From Verrucomicrobiota bacterium (GTDB lineage: Bacteria > Verrucomicrobiota > Verrucomicrobiia > Limisphaerales > JAEYXS01), in contig JAEYXS010000065.1 in assembly GCA_023431185.1 (NCBI GenBank), forward strand, positions 124,001 to 188,000: a DNA stretch of 64,000 bases, written 5' to 3'. This document shows, in pieces, positions 52,590-60,857 of this stretch. Made by a program: the position numbers and the translations under genes. Positions within the stretch are counted from its first letter, which is position 1; every line of letters starts with the position of its first letter. Under the pieces are notes generated by a model, which ran no database searches, was not told the DNA's origin, and saw only the letters and a list, made by a program, of their open reading frames with translations.

Positions 52590-54131
52590 ATGAATCGCCC
52601 GCTAGATGTTCTGTTCGTCAATGCTGACTCCGCGGCCACCGCGTATCAGGAGTTGAGCAAGGACTTCTCGGCCATCGAGCCGCCAACCTGGGCATTGCTG
52701 CTCGCGCAGAGCTGCCGGGCGAAGAGCTATGGCGTGGCCATCCTCGATTGCGGTGCGGAACGGTTGAGCGAAGAAGTTTCGGCACAGCGTATCCATGAAG
52801 CGAAGGCACGCTTGGTCTGCTTTGTGGTCTATGGGCAGAACCCGAACTCGGGCACGACCAACATGATCGGGGCCACCGCACTGGCCCGTAAGGTGAAGGC
52901 GCTGAACCCGGAAGCGATCATCTGCTTCGTCGGTTCGCATACTAGTGCATTGCCGATGGAGGTGCTGTCGTTCGATTGCATCGACCTCATCTTGCTGAAC
53001 GAAGGTGTGTATGCATTGCACAACCTGTTGAAGACGGACCTCAAGACCGGCTTGGACAAGGTCAAGGGCATCGGTCACAAGACGGGGGGTATACCGCAGT
53101 TGAATCCGCCCGAGATCGTGGTGCCACATGAGCGGATGGATGAAGACTTACCGGGTTACGCGTGGGACCTGTTGCCGTATAAGAGCAGTCCGCTGGACCT
53201 GTATCGCGCGCATTTCTGGCACGCGGAGTTCAATCACAACCTGCGCACGCCGTTCGCCGCGATGTATACGTCGCTGGGGTGCAAGTTCAAGTGCGACTTC
53301 TGCATGATCAACATCGTGAACCGCGTGGATAACGCGGACGGTGTGGCCTCGGCGAACTCGCCGAACATGCGCTTCTGGACGCCACAGTTCATCCTGAAGG
53401 AGTTCGACAAGCTGGCGGGGTATGGGGTGGAGACGATCCGGCTTTCGGACGAGATGTTCTTTCTGAACAAGAACTACTACGAACCGTTGCTGAAGGGCAT
53501 TCTCGAACGCGGCCACAAGTTCCGCATGTGGTCGTACTCGCGCATCGATACGGTGCGTCCGCAGTATCTGGATCTGTTCCAGAAGGCGGGCATCGGCTGG
53601 CTGGCATTGGGCGTGGAAGCGGCGAGCCAGGTGATTCGCAGTGAAGTGTCGAAGGGATCCTTCCAAGAGGTGAACATCCGCGAGGTGTGCAAGACTATCC
53701 GCGGCTCGGGCATCAACATCATCTCGAACTACATCTACGGGTTCCCGGATGACACGATCGAGACGATGCAGCAGACGCTGGATCTGGCGCTGGAGCTGAA
53801 CACGGAAATGGTGAACATGTATCCGTGCCAGGCGTTGCCGGGCAGTCCGCTGTATTACACGGCGAAGGCAAACAAATGGCCGCTGCCGGACTCGTATTCG
53901 GGCTATGCATTCCTCTCGTATGACAGCCAGCCCTTGCCCACGAAGCATTGCACGGCAGCTGAAGTGCTGAAGTTCCGCGATGAAGCATGGCACAAGTATT
54001 TTGCACATCAGCCGTTCCTCGACCTGGTGCAAAGGAAGTTTGGCGAACAGCAGCGCAAGAACGTGGAAACGATGGCCAGCATCAAGCTCCGCCGCAAACT
54101 CCTCGGTGATCCCGCGCCGGTAAAGAAGTAA
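52590..54131 (+). CDS. B12-binding-domain radical SAM enzyme
   Basis: A 513-residue protein. Residues 1-150 form a Rossmann B12-binding-like domain (PLDVLFVNADS..., ILDCGAERLS, LVCFVVYGQNPNSGTT); the classical DxHxxG motif is not evident. The radical SAM core has TSLGCKFKCDFCMI with Cys231, Cys235 and Cys238, then LSDEMFFLNKNYYEPLLKG and GWLALGVEAAS. Start ATG at 52590 lies nine bases after the DegT stop. Such enzymes methylate or rearrange unactivated carbons and are frequent in surface-glycan loci. Confidence 0.88.
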   Translation: MNRPLDVLFVNADSAATAYQELSKDFSAIEPPTWALLLAQSCRAKSYGVAILDCGAERLSEEVSAQRIHEAKARLVCFVVYGQNPNSGTTNMIGATALARKVKALNPEAIICFVGSHTSALPMEVLSFDCIDLILLNEGVYALHNLLKTDLKTGLDKVKGIGHKTGGIPQLNPPEIVVPHERMDEDLPGYAWDLLPYKSSPLDLYRAHFWHAEFNHNLRTPFAAMYTSLGCKFKCDFCMINIVNRVDNADGVASANSPNMRFWTPQFILKEFDKLAGYGVETIRLSDEMFFLNKNYYEPLLKGILERGHKFRMWSYSRIDTVRPQYLDLFQKAGIGWLALGVEAASQVIRSEVSKGSFQEVNIREVCKTIRGSGINIISNYIYGFPDDTIETMQQTLDLALELNTEMVNMYPCQALPGSPLYYTAKANKWPLPDSYSGYAFLSYDSQPLPTKHCTAAEVLKFRDEAWHKYFAHQPFLDLVQRKFGEQQRKNVETMASIKLRRKLLGDPAPVKK

Positions 54132-54137
54132 GTCGGT

Positions 54138-54914
54138 ATGGCCAAGATCAGCCTCATCCTCGTCTCGCATAATAAGCCCAAGTATGTGCGCGAGGCGATC
54201 GATGGTGTGCTGAAGCAGACGTTTCAGGATTGGGAGATGATCTTGGTGGATAGCGGCGTTTTGTTGAACCAAGGCTTCTTTAAAGGACTTAATGACCCGC
54301 GCGTCACCATTATTCCTTCCGGTGAAACTAAGGAGATGGTGAAGACGCATAACATGGCATCGTGGTGCTTCAATCAGGTGATCAACGCCGGACGTTGCTC
54401 CGGTGAAATCCTTTTCTATCTCTGTGATGATGATGTGCTGTATCCGAATGCCTTCGAGGTCGTTTGGAATTACTACATCCAAAACAACCGCGAACCGCAG
54501 GCGATATATGCGTCACAAGACATCGGCGTTACGGATGCGGAAGGCGTGACTAAGATCGTAGGGCAACGTCGGGCGGATAAGCCGGCGGGCAAATTCTGCA
54601 AGGGGCGCAAACTAGATGGTGAGGTGGATTACCTGCAATTCTATCATGCTACTGCCTTGCTCAAGAAAGTGGCGGAAGCACAGGGGAATACACTCTATCA
54701 TCCGGAAGACAAGCGCTTAGGGCATCATGCGGACGGTGTGTTCATGGAGAAGCTGGGCAAGCTCACGAAGGTGCACAACATCGACGTGGTGATCAGCATG
54801 AATCGTCGCACGGTGGATAGCGTGAACATCCCGCACAGCGATTCCTTCTTCGTGAAGCTCAAGCACAAGGTGCGTTGCAATTACAACGACCTCATGGTGA
54901 AGCTGGGGCTTTGA
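54138..54914 (+). CDS. Family 2 glycosyltransferase
   Basis: A 258-residue GT-A protein. It opens with ISLILVSHNKPKYVREAIDGVLKQTFQDWEMILVDSG, the GT2 start. The metal-binding DDD is in LFYLCDDDVLYPNAFE. It starts six bases after the radical SAM gene and ends the plus-strand sugar operon; the next gene is convergent with only six bases between the stops. The donor and acceptor are unknown. Confidence 0.85.
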   Translation: MAKISLILVSHNKPKYVREAIDGVLKQTFQDWEMILVDSGVLLNQGFFKGLNDPRVTIIPSGETKEMVKTHNMASWCFNQVINAGRCSGEILFYLCDDDVLYPNAFEVVWNYYIQNNREPQAIYASQDIGVTDAEGVTKIVGQRRADKPAGKFCKGRKLDGEVDYLQFYHATALLKKVAEAQGNTLYHPEDKRLGHHADGVFMEKLGKLTKVHNIDVVISMNRRTVDSVNIPHSDSFFVKLKHKVRCNYNDLMVKLGL

Positions 54915-54920
54915 ACTGGC

Positions 54921-55754
54921 CTATTTGCCCGGAACCTTCTTCAGCACGAAGAGGTCTTGCAGATAAGGGTGTTTGCCGCCCGTCACGGAACCTTCGATAT
55001 GGGCGAGGATTTCAAAACGCCCCGCCAGCAGGTTGCGATGCGCTTCTGTCGTCACGCCAATAGCTTTTTCAGGGCAAGATGGGTTGCTCGTGAACCAACC
55101 CGGAGTCAGCGCATGGGTGAAGTTGTAGGTCTCATTCTCGTTCACGTAATCACGCACGATATGGAACGTGATGATCGCGTGGCCGTCATCCGCCAGCACT
55201 TCATAGACCTTGTCCATGTAGCGTTCGGCATCCTTCTGCTGTAGGTGCGTGAACACGGAGACGGAGATGAGCATGTCCTGTGACTTCGGGGCGATGGGCC
55301 AGTCGATGCCGTCGTTCATCTTCTGCGTGGTGTCGCCTTGCGGGTAATAGGGGTTCTGGTCCTTCGTCAGGTAGAAGCTGCAATTCGGCAAGTCACTATG
55401 AGTCGCCTTGGCAGCTTCTATGGACGTGCGATCGGTATCAACACCCAGAAAGCTGCCACCGTTCTTGATGAAGTGGTGGCAGATCGGGGCCTGATTACCC
55501 ATGCCGCAACCGAAATCGAAAATCTTGGGATTCGGTTTCTTGAGATAGAGACTGTAGAGAGCGCAAAAGAAACCTTGGTTCACGATCCATCCGGCGTAGC
55601 TGGAATAGGTCGCGGGAGTGAAGGAGGCGTTCGGAATGTGGTCGATCCAGAAGCGCGTCTCGCGCCAGGAGGCCATCTTGTCAAACCAGCGCCAGATGAA
55701 CGACAACGGGAAATAGATCGCGTAGAAACCGTAGATAAGAATTTTGCGGAACAT
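54921..55754 (-). CDS. Class I SAM-dependent methyltransferase
   Basis: A 277-residue protein with an N-terminal hydrophobic stretch (residues 3-20) that may associate with the membrane. The SAM site is KIFDFGCGMGNQAP, with GVDTD as the acidic loop ending strand 2 and SQDMLISVSVFTHL as motif post-I. It likely methylates a glycan or lipid in the neighbouring pathway. It lies 98 bases after the leftward GT2 gene. Confidence 0.82.
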   Translation of the reverse strand: MFRKILIYGFYAIYFPLSFIWRWFDKMASWRETRFWIDHIPNASFTPATYSSYAGWIVNQGFFCALYSLYLKKPNPKIFDFGCGMGNQAPICHHFIKNGGSFLGVDTDRTSIEAAKATHSDLPNCSFYLTKDQNPYYPQGDTTQKMNDGIDWPIAPKSQDMLISVSVFTHLQQKDAERYMDKVYEVLADDGHAIITFHIVRDYVNENETYNFTHALTPGWFTSNPSCPEKAIGVTTEAHRNLLAGRFEILAHIEGSVTGGKHPYLQDLFVLKKVPGK

Positions 55755-55852
55755 ATGGCTTAACGTCCCTCGGGCATTCCGTGACTGTTAACGGTCAAAA
55801 TCATGTTTGCGCGGTAGATTCGGGGGATTTTATGGCGGGGGCAATACCAAAA

Positions 55853-56905
55853 CTAGCGGGCAGTGACTTTCGGTGCGCCGTATTGCAGCATTCGTATGAA
55901 CTCATCCCAGCGGTTCAGGCGCAGGCGGAACAGGCTGAGCATTTCCCAATCACTACGCCGGCGGAAGGCTTTGATCCGATCACGTGCCTGTCGCACATGA
56001 CCACGCATGCGCCATGCGTCGCGAATGGCTTCCCAGTAAGAGCGCTTCACGAAGGACCAGCGTTTTACGATGACCAAGGCAGCGAAAGCTTCGATGAAAA
56101 GCAGAACAAGCTGCAGGAGAAGCGTGAGGAAAAGCACGCCTTCGGCATTCTTCCAGATGGTCAGGAAGGCATTGCGGTTCGCGTAATAGCGTTTGGAATC
56201 ACTGGTCCGGAACTCCACGACATTGCCGCCACCAGCCGGATTCACATTAGCGGCACCGCGATGATGCACGATGGCTTGCGGCACCGTGATGACACGATGC
56301 CCGGCGATCCATGTGCGCCAGGAGAGGTCGAGTTCCTCGGCATACATGAAGAACTCTTTATCGAAGCCACCGACTTGCTCGAACACATCTTTGCGGATGA
56401 GATAGGAGCAGCCTTCCGGCATGAGGATCTCGCTCACGCGATCGACCGGACGGCGGTCCGTCGCGAGGCCGAAGATGTCGAAGCCGAGTGCGCCAGCGGA
56501 TTGGAACGTGTTGTCGTCGTAGTTCAGCACGAGCGGAGTGGCAGCGCCGGCTTGCTCGCGCTCCACACAATCGAGCAGCTTCTCGAGGCAATCCGGTTCC
56601 AGCCACGCATCATTGTTGAGGAAGAAGAGGAACTTGCCCAAGGCCCGTTTTGCAGGACGATTATTGCCTTCGGCGAAACCGAGGTTCGCACCGTTTTGGA
56701 GGAAGTAACCATTCGTCCAGCCGCGCATCAATTCCTCCGCCTGCTTATCGGAGCCGTCGGTGGAGGTGTTATCCGCCATGATGACCTCGATGTCGTTGAA
56801 AATGGTCTGTGCTTTCAGCGAATCGACACAACGCGGCAGCCATTGCTTGCCATTGTAGTTCAGCACGATGACGGTGACGCGCGGGTTGAAAGCATTTTGA
56901 CTCAT
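55853..56905 (-). CDS. Family 2 glycosyltransferase with C-terminal membrane region
   Basis: A 350-residue protein. VTVIVLNYNGKQWLPRCVDSLKAQ (10-33) and IEVIMADNTSTDGS are GT2 motifs, FFLNNDAWLEPDCLEKL carries the DxD-like site, and FFMYAEELDLSWRTW is the ED-type catalytic segment of the rhamnosyltransferase group. A C-terminal hydrophobic segment (LFLTLLLQLVLLFIEAFAALV) may anchor it. It overlaps the upstream GT4 gene by four bases (ATGA). Confidence 0.87.
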   Translation of the reverse strand: MSQNAFNPRVTVIVLNYNGKQWLPRCVDSLKAQTIFNDIEVIMADNTSTDGSDKQAEELMRGWTNGYFLQNGANLGFAEGNNRPAKRALGKFLFFLNNDAWLEPDCLEKLLDCVEREQAGAATPLVLNYDDNTFQSAGALGFDIFGLATDRRPVDRVSEILMPEGCSYLIRKDVFEQVGGFDKEFFMYAEELDLSWRTWIAGHRVITVPQAIVHHRGAANVNPAGGGNVVEFRTSDSKRYYANRNAFLTIWKNAEGVLFLTLLLQLVLLFIEAFAALVIVKRWSFVKRSYWEAIRDAWRMRGHVRQARDRIKAFRRRSDWEMLSLFRLRLNRWDEFIRMLQYGAPKVTAR

Positions 56906-58011
56906 GGGCGGTTACCTTTCCCTTGCGCCATCTGTTCCAGCCAATCGCAGGCTTTGGGCAAGACGCTGTCCCAGTGGAAAGTCTTGGCACGATTCCAGCC
57001 GTTCAATCGCCACTGCTGATACTGTGCATCACTTTGGAAAGCTTCCATCAATCGATCGGCCAACGACTCGGGTGTCTCCGCTTTGGTCAGCACGCCGGTT
57101 TCATTATCCAAAGTGGATTCGACCAAGCCGGGCACGGCATAGACGGCACCGGGGGTGCCCATGGCGTTCGCCTCGATGACATTCAGACCCCAGCCTTCAC
57201 GCTGCGAAGTGTGGAGCAGGAAATGGCTTTCACGGAGCAAGGCATCCTTGTCCGCTTCGGACAAGGGGCCGGTGAGCTTTGTGCTGCTCTGCAAGGCGTG
57301 CTCGGCGACAATGGCTTTCAGTTTTCCCTCAGTTTCACCGCCGCCTACGATGGTGAGTTCCGTATTAACACCCCGAGCCCGCAATACTTTATGTGCGAGC
57401 AATGCGTGATCGATGCGTTTGTTCGGAGCTAGGCGTGAGACGACGATAAGCTTGTAGGGTGCGGCCAGCAGCTTGGGTTCCAGCACCGGCAAGGCACGTG
57501 TGTGCACGCCGTAGGGGATGATCGTCACATCCTTCACGCCGTGTTCATGCAATTGCCGTTTGGTGTCAGATGAGGCTGTGAAGAAAGGGACATCGCGATA
57601 GCACCAGTGCGTCCAACGCTCTTGGGCGCGGCCGATGGAACTGATGGGCCATTGGTAGAAGGCATCCCAGATCGGGCCCAGCACTTCGTGGATGTAGGCG
57701 ATGTTGTTCGTGCCGCACCACCAAGGCGCATACCACGGAATGCCATGGTGCTGATCGATGACGAGGTCGAAGCGCGGCTGTTGTTTATACCAGGCCTTCG
57801 CTTTGAAGATGGCCGAACCCTTGTCGCCGCCGCGGACGATGTGCACGCCATCGATGACCGTTTCCGGCTTGGCCCCGGGAAAATCGAAGCTGAACCACCA
57901 CGCTTCATGCCCGCGATCCACCAAAGCCTTCAGGTAGGCCTGGGTCACGCGCTCGGCTCCGCCCGCAAGGGGGTTTTCCGGGTCGCGCCAGTTGAGCATC
58001 AGGAAACGCAT
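56902..58011 (-). CDS. Family 4 glycosyltransferase
   Basis: A 369-residue GT-B protein. The N-domain starts MRFLMLNWRDPENPLAGGAERV with the Gly-rich loop; the C-domain has LIVVSRLAPNKRIDHAL and the donor-binding EX7E region in HTSQREGWGLNVIEANAMG. The frame is open far upstream to 58554, but that extension is a shadow of the HupE gene, so the ATG at 58011 is used. First gene of a leftward GT4-GT2-methyltransferase unit. Confidence 0.88.
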   Translation of the reverse strand: MRFLMLNWRDPENPLAGGAERVTQAYLKALVDRGHEAWWFSFDFPGAKPETVIDGVHIVRGGDKGSAIFKAKAWYKQQPRFDLVIDQHHGIPWYAPWWCGTNNIAYIHEVLGPIWDAFYQWPISSIGRAQERWTHWCYRDVPFFTASSDTKRQLHEHGVKDVTIIPYGVHTRALPVLEPKLLAAPYKLIVVSRLAPNKRIDHALLAHKVLRARGVNTELTIVGGGETEGKLKAIVAEHALQSSTKLTGPLSEADKDALLRESHFLLHTSQREGWGLNVIEANAMGTPGAVYAVPGLVESTLDNETGVLTKAETPESLADRLMEAFQSDAQYQQWRLNGWNRAKTFHWDSVLPKACDWLEQMAQGKGNRP

Positions 58012-58061
58012 CGGTAGCGCGCAAGTTCTAGCGGGCGGGGGCAGGGGGAACAATGCCAAAA

Positions 58062-59210
58062 CTAGCTGATGATGCTGATATCGAAGGCCCGCTCGATCAG
58101 CCAGACCAGCGCCAGCAGGGCGATAATCGCCGAACCAGCGACCAAGGCACCTTTCTGATAGGACTTGGACTGCCGGAGCGAAAAGGCCACCGGCAGGAAG
58201 ACGGCGACGATGGCGAGTTGCCCGGCTTCCACGCCGAGATTGAAACCGATGAGGGTGTTGAGCAGAGATGTCGTTTGCAGGTCCAGTTCGCCGAGAACGG
58301 TCGCAAAACCGAAGCCGTGGATAATTCCGAAACAGAAAGCCACCAGCCAGCCTTTGCCGTGGAAGAAGGGTTTGATGTTGTTCAACGCGGCCAGCACCAC
58401 CGAGGCCGCAATGGCAGATTCCACAAAGCGTGAGGGCAGGCGGATAAGTTCCGATGCCGCCAAGCCCAAGGTGATGGAGTGGGCGATGGTAAAGGCGGTG
58501 ACGATCTTGAAGACATTGAAATAGGCGGGCTTCAGGTTGCTGACGGGAGTCCATTGCTTATCTTTCAGCACCAGCACGGAAGGCAGCAGGAGCGCGAGGA
58601 GGAAGAGGATGTGGTCGAAGCCGATCCAGATATGCCAGACGCCTTCCTTGAAGAAGGTGTTAAAGGAGGCAATCACACGAGGTTCACCGAGTTTGAAGGT
58701 CTGCTCCGACTGGTCTTTGACGAAGATGGCCGGGGTAACATTGGTTTCCATCGTGATCTGCATCAGGGAGCGGTGAGCAGCATCGACATCGAGAAAGAGA
58801 TGGTTGCGGACGGTGACCACGGCAGGAGGTGCGGGGAAATCGACATCGATCTCGGCGACAGCGAAGGCTCCGTCCTTGTCGGTGGCGACGAGATGATTGT
58901 GGACGTGTACCATGCCCGGCTGGCCATCAGCTGAGAACGTGAGGTGCTTCAGGAGATAACCACCGATGGCGGGCTGTTTCGCCTGGAGTTCTGCAAAGGT
59001 CACTGCACCATTGCCATCGGCATCGAGGTTCACTACGAGGTCCAGATCGCGCAGAGACATATCCACCCGGCCGGAGAGGCGGTTGCTCTCGACGCTGAGG
59101 TTGAGGTAGCTGAGGCCGGGTTGGTGAGCGGAGAGAGAGCTCGTGCTGACGCTGATAAGTGCCAGCAGCAACCAAGACCGTATGGTTTGAAATGGAAGAC
59201 GATATGTCAC
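58062..59210 (-). CDS. HupE/UreJ-like membrane protein with EF-hand-like loop
   Basis: A 382-residue protein starting at GTG. A signal segment (1-28) precedes an extracytoplasmic beta-type domain with LDADGNGAVTFAEL (around residue 63-76), which has the DxDxNG...E spacing of an EF-hand calcium loop. From about residue 190 there are six or seven spans with the HupE/UreJ_2 landmarks GVWHIWIGFDHILFLLALLLP, FTIAHSITLGLA and CFGIIHGFGFATVL. His/Asp in GFDH and His in the other motifs may bind metal; family members are thought to transport nickel or cobalt, but this branch has not been tested. Confidence 0.82.
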   Translation of the reverse strand: MTYRLPFQTIRSWLLLALISVSTSSLSAHQPGLSYLNLSVESNRLSGRVDMSLRDLDLVVNLDADGNGAVTFAELQAKQPAIGGYLLKHLTFSADGQPGMVHVHNHLVATDKDGAFAVAEIDVDFPAPPAVVTVRNHLFLDVDAAHRSLMQITMETNVTPAIFVKDQSEQTFKLGEPRVIASFNTFFKEGVWHIWIGFDHILFLLALLLPSVLVLKDKQWTPVSNLKPAYFNVFKIVTAFTIAHSITLGLAASELIRLPSRFVESAIAASVVLAALNNIKPFFHGKGWLVAFCFGIIHGFGFATVLGELDLQTTSLLNTLIGFNLGVEAGQLAIVAVFLPVAFSLRQSKSYQKGALVAGSAIIALLALVWLIERAFDISIIS

Positions 59211-59297
59211 GACTAAGTGAGTGAAATTCTACTGAGCGTCTTAATGCTTTTCACGTTGCTGCGGGTCACAGACCCGCGCTCCGTCCGGAAGCGTGGG

Positions 59298-60671
59298 TTA
59301 GGCGCTCGCGGCGAGTTCGGGCCAGAGGAGGGCGCTCATTTTCATGCCTTTGGTGTAAGCGGTGAGGCTGAATTTCTCGTTCGGTGAATGCGGATTGTCA
59401 TCCGGCAAGCCGAGGCCGAGCAGTAGTGAATCGGCTCCGAGCGTTTTACGGAACTGGTTCACGATGGGGATGGAGCCACCTTCACGCAGGAGGACAGGTT
59501 CGCAATCAAAGGCGTTCTTTAAGGCGCGCAAAGCGGCTTGAGCGGGAGCGCTGGTCGGAGAGACAAGGTATGCTACACCACCATGACCGGGCTCGAACTC
59601 CATCCGCACGGCAGGTGGGCAGAGTTTTTTGAGATGCTTCTCCACGAGTTTGAGAATCTTTTGCGGTTTCTGATCGGGCACGAGGCGGAAGGTGAGCTTG
59701 GCCTTGGCCCAAGAGGGCACAATCGTCTTGCTGCCATCACCTTGGTAACCACTCGTGAGCCCATTGATCTCGCACGTCGGTCTTGCGCTACGGCGCTCGA
59801 TGGCGGTGTAGCCGTGCTCGCCCATGAGTTCTTTCACGCCGAGGAATTTCTTGTACGCGCTCTCGTTGTGCGGGAGGCGGGCGAGCTGCTTGCGCTCGTA
59901 GGCGCTGAGATTCACGACGTCGTCGTAGAAGCCGGGCACCGTGATGCGGCCTTTCTTGTCGCGAAGCTGGCCGAGCAATTGGCAGAGGGCCATCGCGGGA
60001 TTTTCCACCGAGCCCCCGTAGATGCCGGAATGCAGATCGCGGCTCGGTCCATGAAGCGTAACTTCAGCAGCGACGATGCCACGCAGTGCGTAGGTGAGAG
60101 CGGGGTGTTTCAGGTCCGGCATGCCGGTGTCGGAGATGACAATCGTATCGCAGCGCAGTTCCTTGGCGTGTTCTTCGAGAAAGCCTTTCAGGCTGGTGCA
60201 GCCGACTTCCTCTTCGCCTTCAATGAGGAAGGTGAGATCACAAGGGAGTTCGGTGCCAGTCTTGAGATAGGCTTCGACGGCGTTCAGGTGCGCGAGGTGT
60301 TGGCCTTTGTTATCGCTGGCGCCACGGGCGAAGAGGGAATCTCCATCAATGCGTGGTTCGAAGGCGGGTGTGGTCCACAGATTGAACGGCTCGGCAGGCT
60401 GGACATCGTAGTGGCCGTAGATGAGATAGTGCGGCTTCTTCACGCCCTTCTTGCGCGGCGTCTTGGCGAGCACGATCGGGTTGCCCGGAGTTTTGCAGAG
60501 TTCTGTTTCGAGGCCGATGGAGCGGCAATGGTCGGCGAGCCATTGGGCACAGCGATCGATGTCCGCGCGGTGATGCGGTTGCGCGGAGACGCTGGGGAAG
60601 CGGACGTAATGGCACAAGCGGTCGATGAATTCCTGCCGATGTTCTTCGAGATAACGCAAAACGGGTTGCAT
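59298..60671 (-). CDS. M20 family dipeptidase
   Basis: A 457-residue metallopeptidase. Zinc site: YGHYDVQP (His87, Asp89), GASDNKGQ (Asp120) and LIEGEEEVG (Glu pair), with HGPSRDLHSGIYGG in the dimerisation domain and a final His later. The frame extends upstream to 60812, but the added N-terminus is the translated intergenic repeat (SPLGGERAGVRG), so the start at 60671 (MQPVLRYLEEHR) is used. It probably hydrolyses dipeptides or acyl-amino acids in the cytoplasm; no transporter is linked. Confidence 0.92.
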   Translation of the reverse strand: MQPVLRYLEEHRQEFIDRLCHYVRFPSVSAQPHHRADIDRCAQWLADHCRSIGLETELCKTPGNPIVLAKTPRKKGVKKPHYLIYGHYDVQPAEPFNLWTTPAFEPRIDGDSLFARGASDNKGQHLAHLNAVEAYLKTGTELPCDLTFLIEGEEEVGCTSLKGFLEEHAKELRCDTIVISDTGMPDLKHPALTYALRGIVAAEVTLHGPSRDLHSGIYGGSVENPAMALCQLLGQLRDKKGRITVPGFYDDVVNLSAYERKQLARLPHNESAYKKFLGVKELMGEHGYTAIERRSARPTCEINGLTSGYQGDGSKTIVPSWAKAKLTFRLVPDQKPQKILKLVEKHLKKLCPPAVRMEFEPGHGGVAYLVSPTSAPAQAALRALKNAFDCEPVLLREGGSIPIVNQFRKTLGADSLLLGLGLPDDNPHSPNEKFSLTAYTKGMKMSALLWPELAASA

Positions 60672-60698
60672 AATAATACAATCTGATTGGGGCTTTTC

Positions 60699-60744
60699 AC
60701 CCCTCACCCCGGCCCTCTCCCCTCCAAGGGGCGAGGGAGATGGG
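60699..60744. repeat. Dispersed GC-rich palindromic intergenic repeat, copy 2
   Basis: CACCCCTCACCCCGGCCCTC then TCCCCTCCAAGGGGCGAGGG is the reverse-oriented relative of the element at 19999-20035. When read through on the minus strand it gives the artefact peptide SPLGGERAGVRG, a useful flag for wrong start codons. Confidence 0.7.
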
Positions 60745-60802
60745 GCGTGCAGCTCAATCATCCTTGGTCCGGTCGCGATGATGGCCTTAATTGGGAAGGG
60801 AT

Positions 60803-60838
60803 TAAAAAGCAAAGCCGGGGCGGTAACAAGCCCCGGCT
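60803..60838 (-). terminator. Intrinsic terminator of AsmA-like gene
   Basis: AGCCGGGGC (60813-60821) pairs with GCCCCGGCT (60830-60838), loop eight bases. On the minus strand the stem is followed by TTTGCTTTTTAAT. It lies 20 bases after the stop of the leftward AsmA-like gene. Confidence 0.8.
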
Positions 60839-60857
60839 CAGTTTTGATTCAGTGACC

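Noticed and set aside
53148..54482. Minus-strand frame of 444 codons over the radical SAM gene
   Set aside because: Shadow frame without motif; crosses two well-supported genes.
58012..58554. Upstream extension of the GT4 frame by 181 codons
   Set aside because: It runs through the HupE gene in another frame and looks like Arg/His/Gln-rich shadow; the GT4 fold begins at MRFLMLNW.
59538..60686. Plus-strand frame of 382 codons over the M20 peptidase
   Set aside because: Antisense shadow; zinc-site motifs are all on the minus strand.
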